A stretch of 64,000 nucleotides of DNA from the NCBI GenBank assembly GCA_024400635.1, contig JAKSMI010000001.1, positions 443,534-507,533 on the forward strand. The letters are read 5' to 3'. The notes under the pieces were generated by a model, which worked only from the letters and a program-made list of their open reading frames with translations, was not told where the DNA came from and did no database searches. This stretch comes from Bacteroidales bacterium. Its GTDB lineage: Bacteria; Bacteroidota; Bacteroidia; Bacteroidales; WCHB1-69. The position numbers and the translations under genes were made by a program. Positions 1-8,760 of the stretch are shown here, piece by piece. Positions within the stretch are counted from its first letter, which is position 1, and every line of letters begins with the position of its first letter.

Positions 1-1402
1 TTTCCACCTGATCGCCATTTTTAAGCACATAACTGGCAGGAACTATATTAAAATTGACCTTCGCTCCGATGCACTGGTCACCCAAATTAGTATGTAAATC
101 GTAAGCCAAATCAAGGACAGTTGACCCAATCGGAAGCTGTTTCATCTCACCTTTAGGTGTGAAGATAAACACTTCTTTTAATTCAAGATTCAACTTAATC
201 TCATTCAAAAAATCGAGGGCATTAGTTTTGTCGCTCTTGAGCACTTCACGAATTTTCATCAACCACTCTTCAACGCGATTGTCATATTCTTTTGGGGTTC
301 TTTCCGCTTCCTTGTACTTGTAATGGGCGGCGAAACCCTTCTCTGCAATTTCGTCCATACGTTTTGAACGAATTTGGACTTCCACCCATTTACCGGTCTT
401 ACTCATTGCCGTCACATGAAGAGACTGATAGCCATTAGGTTTCGGGTGAATCAAGAAATTGCGTTCACGTTCGGGATTGGTTTCATACAAACTGGTTACA
501 ATGGCATAAATAGCCCAGCAAATTCGCATTTCATCTTCAGGTTCACTATCGAAAACAAAACGTACGGCAAAAATATCGTAAATATCTTCAAAATTGATAT
601 TTTTACGCTTCATTTTTTGATAGATAGAAGAAATGGATTTTGTTCTACTTGACATTTTGGCCACGATACCTTGGGCATCCAGTCGTTCTTGGATAGGTTT
701 GACAAAGTCGGCAATTAAAGTCTGTCTATCCTCTTCTGTTGCCTTCAACTTATCAGCGATAAACTGGTATGTATTAGGATTCGTATATTGCATTGCATAA
801 TCTTCCAACTCGCTTTTGATAGCATACAAACCCAGGCGATGTGCAATAGGAACGTAGAAATAAGTCGTTTCCGAAGCAATTTTAAGTTGTTTTTCTGTCG
901 GCATTGATGACAGAGTACGCATATTATGCAGTCTGTCAGCCAACTTAATCAAGATAACTCTCACATCGGCAGACATAGAGAGGAAAATTTTTCTAAAATT
1001 TTCCGCCTGAATGGAAAGATTGCTATCGATGACCAAATCCTCTATTTTTGTCAAACCATCAATGATGGTAGCGACTTTGTCACCGAAGATTTCGCGCATA
1101 TCATCGAGAGTATAATCTGTATCTTCAACCACATCATGAAGAAGCGCACAGACGAGGGAAGTTGTCCCCAAGTTGATTTCCTGGGTAACGATTTTAGCAA
1201 CAGCTATAGGATGATATATGTATGGTTCTCCGCTACGCCTGCGCATATCCTTATGAGCGTTAACCGCCAAAGTGAAAGCTTTACGAATCAATTTTCGTTG
1301 TTCGAGCGTGGTTTTGTCATACATATAGCTGAGGAGTTCGCGGTATTTCCTCACAATCATCTTATTTTCCAATTCCGCATTAGGAATATAAACTGATGCC
1401 AT
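1..1402 (-). CDS. RelA/SpoT-family (p)ppGpp synthetase/hydrolase, C-terminus beyond window
   Basis: Partial stringent-response enzyme that makes and degrades (p)ppGpp in the cytoplasm. It is read on the minus strand from ATG at 1402 (MASVYIPNAELENK) and runs off the left edge after about 467 residues. The HD hydrolase domain is present, with the metal-binding motif HDVVEDTDY at about residue 85. It is followed by the synthetase domain (SSRTKSISSIYQKM, then YDIFAVRFVF and HPKPNGYQSLHV) and the start of the TGS domain (KEVFIFTPKGEMKQLPIG). The intact HDxxED motif and the basic RxK motif of the synthetase suggest a bifunctional Rel/SpoT type rather than a synthetase-only RelA; that assignment rests on family knowledge. 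It lies 53 nt downstream of the S8 protease on the same strand and is probably cotranscribed with dnaX. Confidence 0.95.
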   Translation of the reverse strand, partial: MASVYIPNAELENKMIVRKYRELLSYMYDKTTLEQRKLIRKAFTLAVNAHKDMRRRSGEPYIYHPIAVAKIVTQEINLGTTSLVCALLHDVVEDTDYTLDDMREIFGDKVATIIDGLTKIEDLVIDSNLSIQAENFRKIFLSMSADVRVILIKLADRLHNMRTLSSMPTEKQLKIASETTYFYVPIAHRLGLYAIKSELEDYAMQYTNPNTYQFIADKLKATEEDRQTLIADFVKPIQERLDAQGIVAKMSSRTKSISSIYQKMKRKNINFEDIYDIFAVRFVFDSEPEDEMRICWAIYAIVTSLYETNPERERNFLIHPKPNGYQSLHVTAMSKTGKWVEVQIRSKRMDEIAEKGFAAHYKYKEAERTPKEYDNRVEEWLMKIREVLKSDKTNALDFLNEIKLNLELKEVFIFTPKGEMKQLPIGSTVLDLAYDLHTNLGDQCIGAKVNFNIVPASYVLKNGDQVE

Positions 1403-1455
1403 CTTATTAATTTTTTTGAAGGCACTAAATGCAATGCCCTAATTCTTAAAAAAAA

Positions 1456-3342
1456 CTATTGTTTAATTACTTTCTTTGTCATTACAGTCTGTCCGTCATT
1501 GATGCGCAAGAAATAGCATCCCGAAGATAGATTTGACAAATTGAAATCATTAACGCCCTGATATACTTGCTGTTCCATAATCATCTTACCAGACATATCA
1601 AACAACTGGGCATTCATCTGCCAAGCATCGCCTTCGATAACGACGTAAGCATTTGAGGCAACGGGGTTAGGATAAACGCGACAACGAGTTTCACTCACGC
1701 TGTGCTGGGTATCAATTCCTGTCGTATTCAAAGCAGCAAGTACAGCTTGGTAAGCATCCACCTTGCCAGCACCAACAATCAAAGGATTAGAAGCCTCCGT
1801 ATACTCATCATGAAAAGCTGTCTGTCTAAGAATATTCTTAATTTGCGAAGGTGAAAGATAAGGGTTGGCTTCCAGCATCAATGCCACTACACCTGCGACA
1901 AAAGGTGACGCCATTGATGTACCTGACAAAGAAGTGAAGCCATAAGTTCTACCATTAAAGGTCACATTATGACTACTTTCAAGACTTTCAGTCGTATAAC
2001 TTGACAAAGCGGCAACGACATCTTGACCCGGTGCGGAGATGTCAGGCTTGGTAAAATTATCGATAACGGGGCCATGGCTTGAGAAGGAAGCCATAGCACC
2101 ATTGCCAGTAAAAATGCCCGCACTATTTTTGGAACGAGCGATATGAGCTGCAACAGTAATCGCGCAATCGACATTAGATGGAGCACTGATGCCATATTCC
2201 TTATCGCCGGCCGTCCAACCATCACCAAGGGACATAAAAGCGGCGCCCCAGTTTCCAACGCCAGTAGTCAATTCTATCAGATTCCAAGCATGGAAGTCTC
2301 CTTCATCAGCAACAATACAAATACCGAAATTGATACCTCCGTAGACAGTTTTCTTAACACGCAATTGGACACTTGGCCGATGATTTGGCACAGAAGACTG
2401 TACATTGTCAATTTTCATCTCTACAGGAATACCCAAGACCACACAAGTAGTATCAATAGTAAAATCTCCGTCAGCGGTATTAAAAAATGGTGTATAACCC
2501 AATATGTTGCCACTGTTATCCAATACCATAACCGAGTATTTGAAAGAAGTATTAGGAGAACTAATCATGGTCAAAGCTTGTCCATAATTAATCTGAGGTT
2601 TTTTAGAAGTAGCAAAATTGATTTTGGAACGCAATGTATCTTGATTCGTATTAAAGTCTTGATGAAGATGAAACTTGTCATCACCATTATTTCCGGCACT
2701 GGAAACGAAAACGACACCAAGGTCTGACAATTCCTGCATGGCATCGGCAATAGGGCCTGTACCATCCATAAAGCCCATATAATACAAGCCCCAACTCATA
2801 TTGACGACCAAACGTTTCTGTTCCTGCTGTGCAACATTGTACATCCAACGAATGCCATCAATGAAAGCCTGTTCGTTCACCAAAAAAGTGCAAAGGAGGA
2901 TATTACTACCAGGGGCAACACCACGAAGAGGCGTGCCACCACCAGCACCTGCCGCAATACTGGCGACGTGTGTTCCATGATAACCATAATCATAAATATT
3001 GAAAGTATCGCATTGAGCGGCAAGAAGTTGTTCCTGACCGACATATTCAGTGCCATAATTGAATCCTTCGGGGGCGGGTCCGCCGGTGCGGAATTGATCC
3101 CATGCACGCAAGATGCGGTAATTTTGCAATTCAGCGTCATAAAAGACTGGGTGAGAATAGTCGAACCCCCAATCGGTGACACCAATAATAACATCTTCGC
3201 CAGTAAAGGACTTCGGCAGGTTAATTCCTTGGTAGACACTATCTACGCGCCCATCTGGAACAGCCTTTTGCAAATGGATACCATTAATCTGCCCAAATGT
3301 TAATATAGGCAGGAGAAACAAGAAAGTGATAAATTTTTTCAT
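1456..3342 (-). CDS. Secreted subtilisin-like S8 serine protease with T9SS type A sorting domain
   Basis: A 628-aa exported peptidase. A signal peptide (MKKFITFLFLLPILTFGQ) precedes an S8 catalytic domain with Asp57 (VTDWGFDYSHP), His125 (YHGTHVASIAAG) and Ser476 (SLSGTSMASPFVAG); the triad is complete. There is an insertion of about 150 residues between the His and Ser segments. The last ~75 residues form a type A T9SS sorting domain (VYPNPVASNAYVVIEG, LFDMSGKMI, SSGCYFLRI, terminal KKVIKQ), which predicts export across the outer membrane and surface attachment or release. The ATG lies one base beyond the dnaX stop, so it is probably cotranscribed with, and translationally coupled to, dnaX, an odd partner for a secreted protease. 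Substrate unknown. Confidence 0.93.
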   Translation of the reverse strand: MKKFITFLFLLPILTFGQINGIHLQKAVPDGRVDSVYQGINLPKSFTGEDVIIGVTDWGFDYSHPVFYDAELQNYRILRAWDQFRTGGPAPEGFNYGTEYVGQEQLLAAQCDTFNIYDYGYHGTHVASIAAGAGGGTPLRGVAPGSNILLCTFLVNEQAFIDGIRWMYNVAQQEQKRLVVNMSWGLYYMGFMDGTGPIADAMQELSDLGVVFVSSAGNNGDDKFHLHQDFNTNQDTLRSKINFATSKKPQINYGQALTMISSPNTSFKYSVMVLDNSGNILGYTPFFNTADGDFTIDTTCVVLGIPVEMKIDNVQSSVPNHRPSVQLRVKKTVYGGINFGICIVADEGDFHAWNLIELTTGVGNWGAAFMSLGDGWTAGDKEYGISAPSNVDCAITVAAHIARSKNSAGIFTGNGAMASFSSHGPVIDNFTKPDISAPGQDVVAALSSYTTESLESSHNVTFNGRTYGFTSLSGTSMASPFVAGVVALMLEANPYLSPSQIKNILRQTAFHDEYTEASNPLIVGAGKVDAYQAVLAALNTTGIDTQHSVSETRCRVYPNPVASNAYVVIEGDAWQMNAQLFDMSGKMIMEQQVYQGVNDFNLSNLSSGCYFLRINDGQTVMTKKVIKQ

Positions 3343-3343
3343 T

Positions 3344-3986
3344 TTAAAAATCTTTTGCTGATAATTTCAATATGTCTAAAAACTCGGGCAAGTCAGGATT
3401 CTGAATTCTCAAATCATTCATTTTGTCCTGCGTGTCATAAATCAATTTTTCTTTAGGTTTTTCATCTGTCTTAACAACAACTTGTATATCATTTACTTGA
3501 GGACTATAATGATTGCGAAGGTATTCGAGAGCGAGTCTGGTTCTTGACTCAAAATTTTCCTTCATCAATTCATTTTTAACAGTAACTGTGATAATGTTGT
3601 CTTTAATTGGAGGAATAACTTTCTCCAAGGGATAATAAATGGTAGGGATTTCACGGAAGAGCAGTTCAAACATTTCCGTCCATTTTTCAGCAAATTTTTC
3701 ATCTATATTTGATAGACGCTCAACGCATTCTCCATCAGTTTGTACAACTTCCTCTGCATCAATATCTTCTGCCACACAATCCTCTGATGGTATAACTTGT
3801 GTGTTTTCCTTAGTTTCGTCGTTTGGAGTAGCTTCTTCCGCCGGTGCTGGATCGGATATCAAATCCTTGATTGTTGGAGCTTTTCGGACTGGAGAAGTTG
3901 CTGGTGGAACGAATGTTTGCTGAGAAACTTGCGGGGCTGTCGAAAAAATTCCTGGAATTTCTGCAACCTCATTAGGCTTGGATGAA
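3344..3986 (-). CDS. dnaX: DnaX C-terminal segment, in the +1 frame relative to the main dnaX ORF
   Basis: This continues the DNA polymerase III tau sequence in a different frame. The frame is open from just after a TGA at 4066-4064 to the TAA at 3344. It reads a Ser/Pro/Ala linker (around VPPATSPVRKAPTIKDLI) and then a folded C-terminal domain (WTEMFELLFREIPTIYYPL, ENFESRTRLALEYL) ending NPDLPEFLDILKLSAKDF, which resembles the end of Bacteroidota DnaX proteins from memory. No convincing independent start codon with a ribosome binding site is visible; a TTG at 3862 exists in frame. With the upstream ORF it gives about 590 residues, close to the usual DnaX length. It is therefore either the product of ribosomal frameshifting, a broken gene, or a sequence error. 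Confidence 0.8.
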
Positions 3987-5132
3987 TCACTCCCGTGATT
4001 GCCTGACTTTGGCTGAAGCCGCAGCTTTATTCTTGATAAATATGTAATTGGCGTTAATCTGCATCAAGCACAATTCCACTGACAAGCGTTTATTATTCGA
4101 CATTTTGATATTGAAATCGCAATCATTGAGCATAGATAAAGATCTGAGTAACAATATCTTGTCTATTTTACCAACTTGAGCTACATATTGTTGTTTGATT
4201 TCATCGCTAACTTCCATCAAGCGAACAGTCGATTGATTTTGAGCCATCATCAAATTGCGGAAATGTTTAGCGAGGCCAGCAATAAAATGCTGTGCCTCAA
4301 AACCATTGGCCAGAATGTCGTCGAAAAGGATCAATGATGCCGTGGGATCATCCCCAAAGAGAGAATCCGTCATTTTGAAATAAATATTGACATCAAGAAC
4401 ATTAAGATTAGCGACAGTTTGTTGATAGGTCACATTGCTCCCCGTAGAACTAACAATCTGGTCGAAAATGGACAATGCATCACGAAGTCCGCCATCAGCT
4501 TTAGCTGCAATAACGCGCAGGGCTTCTTCATCAGCTTGAACATTTTCGCTTTGAGCCACATATTTCAGATGATTTATAATATCGTTATCGCTAATACGTT
4601 TGAAATCATACACTTGACATCTTGAAAGAATCGTAGGAATGATTTTATATTTTTCAGTAGTAGCGAGAATGAATTTGGCATACGCTGGAGGTTCTTCAAG
4701 AGTTTTAAGAAAAGCGTTGAATGCTGCTGAAGACAGCATATGAACTTCATCGATGACATAGACCTTGTACTTGGCACCTTGAGGTGCGATATGGACTTGT
4801 TCGACAAGTGTACGTATACCTTCAACAGAATTATTGGAAGCAGCATCGAGTTCAAACACATTGAAAGATGCAGATTCATTGAATGATCGACAAGAATCAC
4901 ATTCATTACAAGGTTCAAAATCGGCTGTCAGATTACTGCAATTCAATGCTTTAGCGAAGATACGAGCGCATGTTGTCTTACCCACGCCACGGGGGCCGCA
5001 AAAAAGGAAAGCCTGGGCGACCTGCCCCATCTTGATAGCATTTTTCAGTGTCGAAGTAATATGATCCTGACCCACCACAGAATTAAAGGTCGTTGGACGG
5101 TATTTTCGGGCTGATACAATAAAATCCTCCAT
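3987..5132 (-). CDS. dnaX: DNA polymerase III subunit gamma/tau (clamp loader ATPase), N-terminal ORF
   Basis: The clamp-loader AAA+ ATPase that loads the sliding clamp at the replication fork. The 381-aa ORF holds Walker A (GPRGVGKTT, about residues 45-53), the zinc-binding cysteines (CNECDSC preceded by an upstream Cys), Walker B (VYVIDEVHML), sensor 1 (ILATTEKYK), the SRC motif (LSRCQVYDF), sensor 2 (GGLRDALS) and the domain III collar ending LCLMQINANYIFI. It then stops at TGA (3989-3987) after KNKAAASAKVRQSRE. This ORF alone is equivalent to the short gamma form; the tau-specific part lies in another frame downstream. A -7 box is visible at 5219-5226. It is the first gene of a minus-strand group with the S8 protease and rel. 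Confidence 0.93.
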   Translation of the reverse strand: MEDFIVSARKYRPTTFNSVVGQDHITSTLKNAIKMGQVAQAFLFCGPRGVGKTTCARIFAKALNCSNLTADFEPCNECDSCRSFNESASFNVFELDAASNNSVEGIRTLVEQVHIAPQGAKYKVYVIDEVHMLSSAAFNAFLKTLEEPPAYAKFILATTEKYKIIPTILSRCQVYDFKRISDNDIINHLKYVAQSENVQADEEALRVIAAKADGGLRDALSIFDQIVSSTGSNVTYQQTVANLNVLDVNIYFKMTDSLFGDDPTASLILFDDILANGFEAQHFIAGLAKHFRNLMMAQNQSTVRLMEVSDEIKQQYVAQVGKIDKILLLRSLSMLNDCDFNIKMSNNKRLSVELCLMQINANYIFIKNKAAASAKVRQSRE

Positions 5133-5218
5133 AAATTCTAATACACAATAATTTATACATTTTAAACTTCATGTACGAATTATATTTTGCTAACATACAA
5201 AAATACAATTTGCAATCG

Positions 5219-5226
5219 CAAAGATA
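5219..5226 (-). promoter_or_regulatory. -7 promoter box for dnaX
   Basis: The minus strand reads TATCTTTG, matching the Bacteroidota -7 consensus TAnnTTTG, about 90 nt upstream of the dnaX start. No clear -33 TTTG was found. This sits in the 318-nt divergent region 5133-5450, which otherwise holds AT-rich DNA and the opposing promoter at 5360-5391; I see no RNA gene there. Confidence 0.5.
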
Positions 5227-5359
5227 CATAAAATTTTCAGTTATCTTTGACTTCATTTTGATTTTTTCGATAAAAATATTTTACAAAATAAGCAATGCTT
5301 ATTATTTTCAATTTCTTCAATTATTAAAATCATTTTTAACCGATTTTTTTTAAAAAAAA

Positions 5360-5391
5360 TTGTATATGTGAAAAAAAATAATGTAATTTTG
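5360..5391 (+). promoter_or_regulatory. Promoter for the multidomain oxidoreductase
   Basis: TTG at 5360-5362, 21 nt, then TAATTTTG at 5384-5391: both parts of the Bacteroidota housekeeping promoter at normal spacing. The predicted start site is about 5398, giving a leader of roughly 50 nt before the ATG at 5451. Confidence 0.6.
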
Positions 5392-5450
5392 CATTCTATA
5401 CTTATTATCACATGAGTATTTTTTAATTATCCACTCATAAATCAAGCATC

Positions 5451-8400
5451 ATGAATAGAATAAACGAACACCCCATTTTGGACATTCCAAAAGCAGAAGA
5501 AATTGTTTTCGAATACAATGGCCAAAAAGTCATCGGTTACAAGGGCTATACAATTGCAGCGGCCTTACACCAGGCTGGTTATCCGATTCACAGCCACAGT
5601 ATTGATGGTCGCGAACGCTCCTTGGAATGTGGCATTGGCAAATGCGGCGCATGCCAAATGCTTGTTGACGGCGAAATCAAGCGTATTTGCATCACTCCAG
5701 TTGATGGCGTTAAGAAAGTTCAGGAAATTCCCCAGAATTATTTTCCTGAGGAACGTCCAGTTTCGCAAGAAGTTCGGGAAGTTTATAAGACACAGGTCGT
5801 GATTATTGGTGCTGGTCCTGCTGGTCTTGCATGCCGTGAGATGCTCAATGCCCAAGGCCTCAGCAACATCGTAATTGACAACAACGAACGTGTTGGCGGG
5901 CAATTCAACATGCAGACCCATCAATTTTTCTTTTTTGAAAAAGAAAAAACCTATGGTGGAATGCGCGGTTTTGACATTGCCAAAACACTCGCCGGAGACG
6001 ATCATACGGGCATTTTCCTCAACTCTACCGTTTGGGACATACTGGAAGGCAAGCGTGTTGCTGTCAAGAATTTAAAAGACGGGAGCATTTTCTATGTAGA
6101 TGCCGAATATTTGGTTGTGGCCACTGGTGCCGTTCCTTTCATGCCGGTTTTCGAAAATGATGACCTTCCTGGCGTTTATACCGCAGCCGTTGTTCAAAAG
6201 ATGATGAACGTAGAGCATACGTTGCTTGGCAAGCGAATTCTCTCCATTGGTGCTGGTAACATTGGTTATCTAACTTCATATCAAGCCACTCAAGCTGGGG
6301 CTAAAGTGGTAGCCATCGTCGAAGCCATGGACCATGAAGGTGGTTTTCCCGTTCAAGCCAACCGCGTACGTCGTCTTGGGATTCCCATCTATACGTCACA
6401 TGTTTTATTGCGCGCCATTCCGAACAAAGATCGTACAGGAATTACGGGTGCAGTCATCGCTGAGTGCCAGAACTTCAAACCAGTACCCGGCACTGAAAAG
6501 ACCATTGAAGGCATTGATGTCATCAACATCTGTACAGGCTTGATTTCCGATAGCCAGTTGCTTGTCAAAGGTAAAGAGGTTTTCGGAGCGAACGTATTCG
6601 GTGCTGGTGATGCTGTTCGCGTGGGCGAAGGCACATGCGCCGTATTGCGCGGCAAACAAGTTGCCCTTGAAATTGCCATGCAAATGGGCAAACGTGTCAA
6701 CTATGACGAATACCTTGCTGTTTCCAAAGAATACATCGATGCACAACAACGTCCCATTCGTATCCTTGACAAGCCTAATAAACCTACTGCAGAACGCATG
6801 AACCAAAAGGGTTTCGTCATCCCCGACTGTCTCTTCGGCTTTGCGTGCAATCCATGCTCCTTCTCTTGTCCGCAAGGTGCCATTACCAAGGCATCAACCT
6901 CTTCGGTCCCTGTGGTGGACTATGACAAGTGCATCGGATGCATGGAATGTGTTTCACACTGCCCTGGCTTAGCCATTTTCGGCTATAACCTATTGAAGAA
7001 CTGGCTGTTCTTGCCTATCGAATATCACGTTGATGAAAACAGCGAAGTGGTTCTCATCAACGACAAGGGAGAAAAAGTTGGCGAAGGAATTGTTGAACAC
7101 ATCAAAATCAATCCCAACAAAACAAATGTGGCCCGTGTAAAAGCCACCGATATCTGTGGAGAGAAGCTGACCGAAGTTACTGGTTTCATTGTCAAGGAAA
7201 AATTCGGAGAGAAAGTTGAGATGAATCCATTCAAGATGGAAGGGAAGGATCCTGCCTACGTATGCCATTGTGAAGACGTGCAAATTGACAAATTGTTAGA
7301 AGTCATTGGCAAGCGCAAAGAAATATCCGTAGACGAATTGAAGCATACCACCAGAATTGGCATGGGCACGTGCCGTGGCAAGCGTTGCATTCCACGCGTA
7401 AAACAACTACTCCGCAACTATGGCATTGAAGTCATTGGCGATGCAACCCCTCGTGGACCTCTTTCTAACCAACTGACTATCAACGATATGCAACCATCCT
7501 ATCAAGCCACGGAATACATCGCCAATATTGGCAAAGCGACCAAGAAAATTGAATGCGACGTATTTATTGCCGGAGGTGGCATTGCTGGAAGTGGCTTGTT
7601 CCGTTATTTCTCCGAAAATGGTAAAAACACAGTCCTTTGCAATGCTGAACGTGGATCTTCGTGGCGTTGCATCGGTGGTGGCCGTCCGGCATTCTCAGTT
7701 CCTGAAATTGCAGACATCGCCAACCACAACCAAGAGATTTTCAAAGAACTGCAAAACCAGACCAATGTTGGTTATTATCCCATCCGTTATGTTGGTTTTG
7801 CTCACGACGAAGCCACCTATAAATCTTTGGAAGCGTCATTGGGATGGTCAGACGGATACATGGTTGACCGCAAGGATTTCCAGAAAGAAATTTCTCCGTA
7901 TTTCAATTCAAAACTCAACACCTACAGTGCTGCCTGCATTACAAATAATTGCTGGCAGGCTACGCCAGGAAAAGTCATCGACTACATTCGACACTTGGCT
8001 TGTGAAAAAGGTGGCATTCTGTTGGAAGATTGCCGTTTAGTAGAAGTTCAACGCACTGCCAAAGGCTTCATGGCATTAGTCTATACCCACGATAAAGAAT
8101 TTGTAGAATACCATTGCGAACACTTCGTCAATGCCTTAGGATACCAAGCAGCCAAATTTGCCAAACAGCTTGGCATTGAAACGGGACTATATCCTATCAA
8201 GCATCAGGCATTCATCACTGGCCGCTTGCCCATGTTGGGAAAAGATGGCGAATGTTTGGACATGCTCATTGACCGTCGTCGATACAAAGGTTTTTCTGCC
8301 GTTTATGGGCAGCAATTCAAGGAAACGGGACAAATCATTGGATGTGCATCTCCTGGCACCGATGCAGCCGAAGCCGGCAAAAATCTGAAGTACAACGCTC

Positions 8401-8678
8401 AGGATTTCCTGGAAATTTGCGCTGAAATGTTCCGTGAATGGATTCCTCAGTTGGGAGCTGTCAGTTTCCAAGCTTTCTGGAGTGGTTATTACACCGAGCC
8501 TCGCTATATCATTGATCCAAGCCACGGATTACTGGTCGGCTTGCAAGGTCATGGTTTCATGCTTGGACAGTATCTGGCTAAAATCTACGTTGACAAGTAC
8601 ATGGGGCGTGAAGTTCCCCAGTACATGGACCGCTTGCTCCTCAGCGGTGATGGCTTGACCGAGCAATCGTTCAAATAA
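5451..8678 (+). CDS. Five-module Fe-S/FAD amino-acid or amine oxidoreductase (HcnA-HcnB-ferredoxin-HcnC-like fusion)
   Basis: A 1075-aa cytoplasmic redox enzyme built as a single chain. Residues 1-100 form a [2Fe-2S] domain (Cys60, Cys65, Cys68, Cys80). Residues ~115-440 form an FAD/NAD disulfide-oxidoreductase fold (VVIIGAGPAG, then ILSIGAGNIGY). Residues ~455-510 hold cysteine clusters of a 4Fe-4S ferredoxin (CNPCSFSCPQGAI, CIGCMECVSHCPG). Residues ~600-660 form a BFD-like [2Fe-2S] domain (CHCEDVQ, GMGTCRGKRCIP). Residues ~700-1075 form a DAO-type FAD oxidoreductase (CDVFIAGGGIAGSG). In hydrogen cyanide synthase HcnABC, opine oxidases and archaeal dye-linked proline dehydrogenases the equivalent parts are separate subunits. 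It probably oxidises an amino acid or amine and passes electrons down the Fe-S chain; the substrate cannot be told from sequence. Confidence 0.85.
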   Translation: MNRINEHPILDIPKAEEIVFEYNGQKVIGYKGYTIAAALHQAGYPIHSHSIDGRERSLECGIGKCGACQMLVDGEIKRICITPVDGVKKVQEIPQNYFPEERPVSQEVREVYKTQVVIIGAGPAGLACREMLNAQGLSNIVIDNNERVGGQFNMQTHQFFFFEKEKTYGGMRGFDIAKTLAGDDHTGIFLNSTVWDILEGKRVAVKNLKDGSIFYVDAEYLVVATGAVPFMPVFENDDLPGVYTAAVVQKMMNVEHTLLGKRILSIGAGNIGYLTSYQATQAGAKVVAIVEAMDHEGGFPVQANRVRRLGIPIYTSHVLLRAIPNKDRTGITGAVIAECQNFKPVPGTEKTIEGIDVINICTGLISDSQLLVKGKEVFGANVFGAGDAVRVGEGTCAVLRGKQVALEIAMQMGKRVNYDEYLAVSKEYIDAQQRPIRILDKPNKPTAERMNQKGFVIPDCLFGFACNPCSFSCPQGAITKASTSSVPVVDYDKCIGCMECVSHCPGLAIFGYNLLKNWLFLPIEYHVDENSEVVLINDKGEKVGEGIVEHIKINPNKTNVARVKATDICGEKLTEVTGFIVKEKFGEKVEMNPFKMEGKDPAYVCHCEDVQIDKLLEVIGKRKEISVDELKHTTRIGMGTCRGKRCIPRVKQLLRNYGIEVIGDATPRGPLSNQLTINDMQPSYQATEYIANIGKATKKIECDVFIAGGGIAGSGLFRYFSENGKNTVLCNAERGSSWRCIGGGRPAFSVPEIADIANHNQEIFKELQNQTNVGYYPIRYVGFAHDEATYKSLEASLGWSDGYMVDRKDFQKEISPYFNSKLNTYSAACITNNCWQATPGKVIDYIRHLACEKGGILLEDCRLVEVQRTAKGFMALVYTHDKEFVEYHCEHFVNALGYQAAKFAKQLGIETGLYPIKHQAFITGRLPMLGKDGECLDMLIDRRRYKGFSAVYGQQFKETGQIIGCASPGTDAAEAGKNLKYNAQDFLEICAEMFREWIPQLGAVSFQAFWSGYYTEPRYIIDPSHGLLVGLQGHGFMLGQYLAKIYVDKYMGREVPQYMDRLLLSGDGLTEQSFK

Positions 8679-8700
8679 AAAAACAAATTTAACCATTAGC

Positions 8701-8730
8701 AAAAGGGGGAAACGAACGTTTCCCCCTTTT
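8701..8730. terminator. Bidirectional terminator between convergent genes
   Basis: A perfect 13-bp inverted repeat (AAAAGGGGGAAAC and its complement) with a GAAC loop, ending in four T on either strand. It lies between the stop of the oxidoreductase (8678) and the stop of nrdJ (8761) and can serve both transcripts. Confidence 0.85.
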
Positions 8731-8760
8731 CATTAACCCTTTATACAAAATAAAAAATTA

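Noticed and set aside
5219..5251. CAAAGATA/TATCTTTG inverted repeat between dnaX and the oxidoreductase as an operator
   Set aside because: Both arms match the -7 promoter consensus, and short A/T-rich boxes like this recur by chance; the spacing does not suggest a dimeric regulator site.
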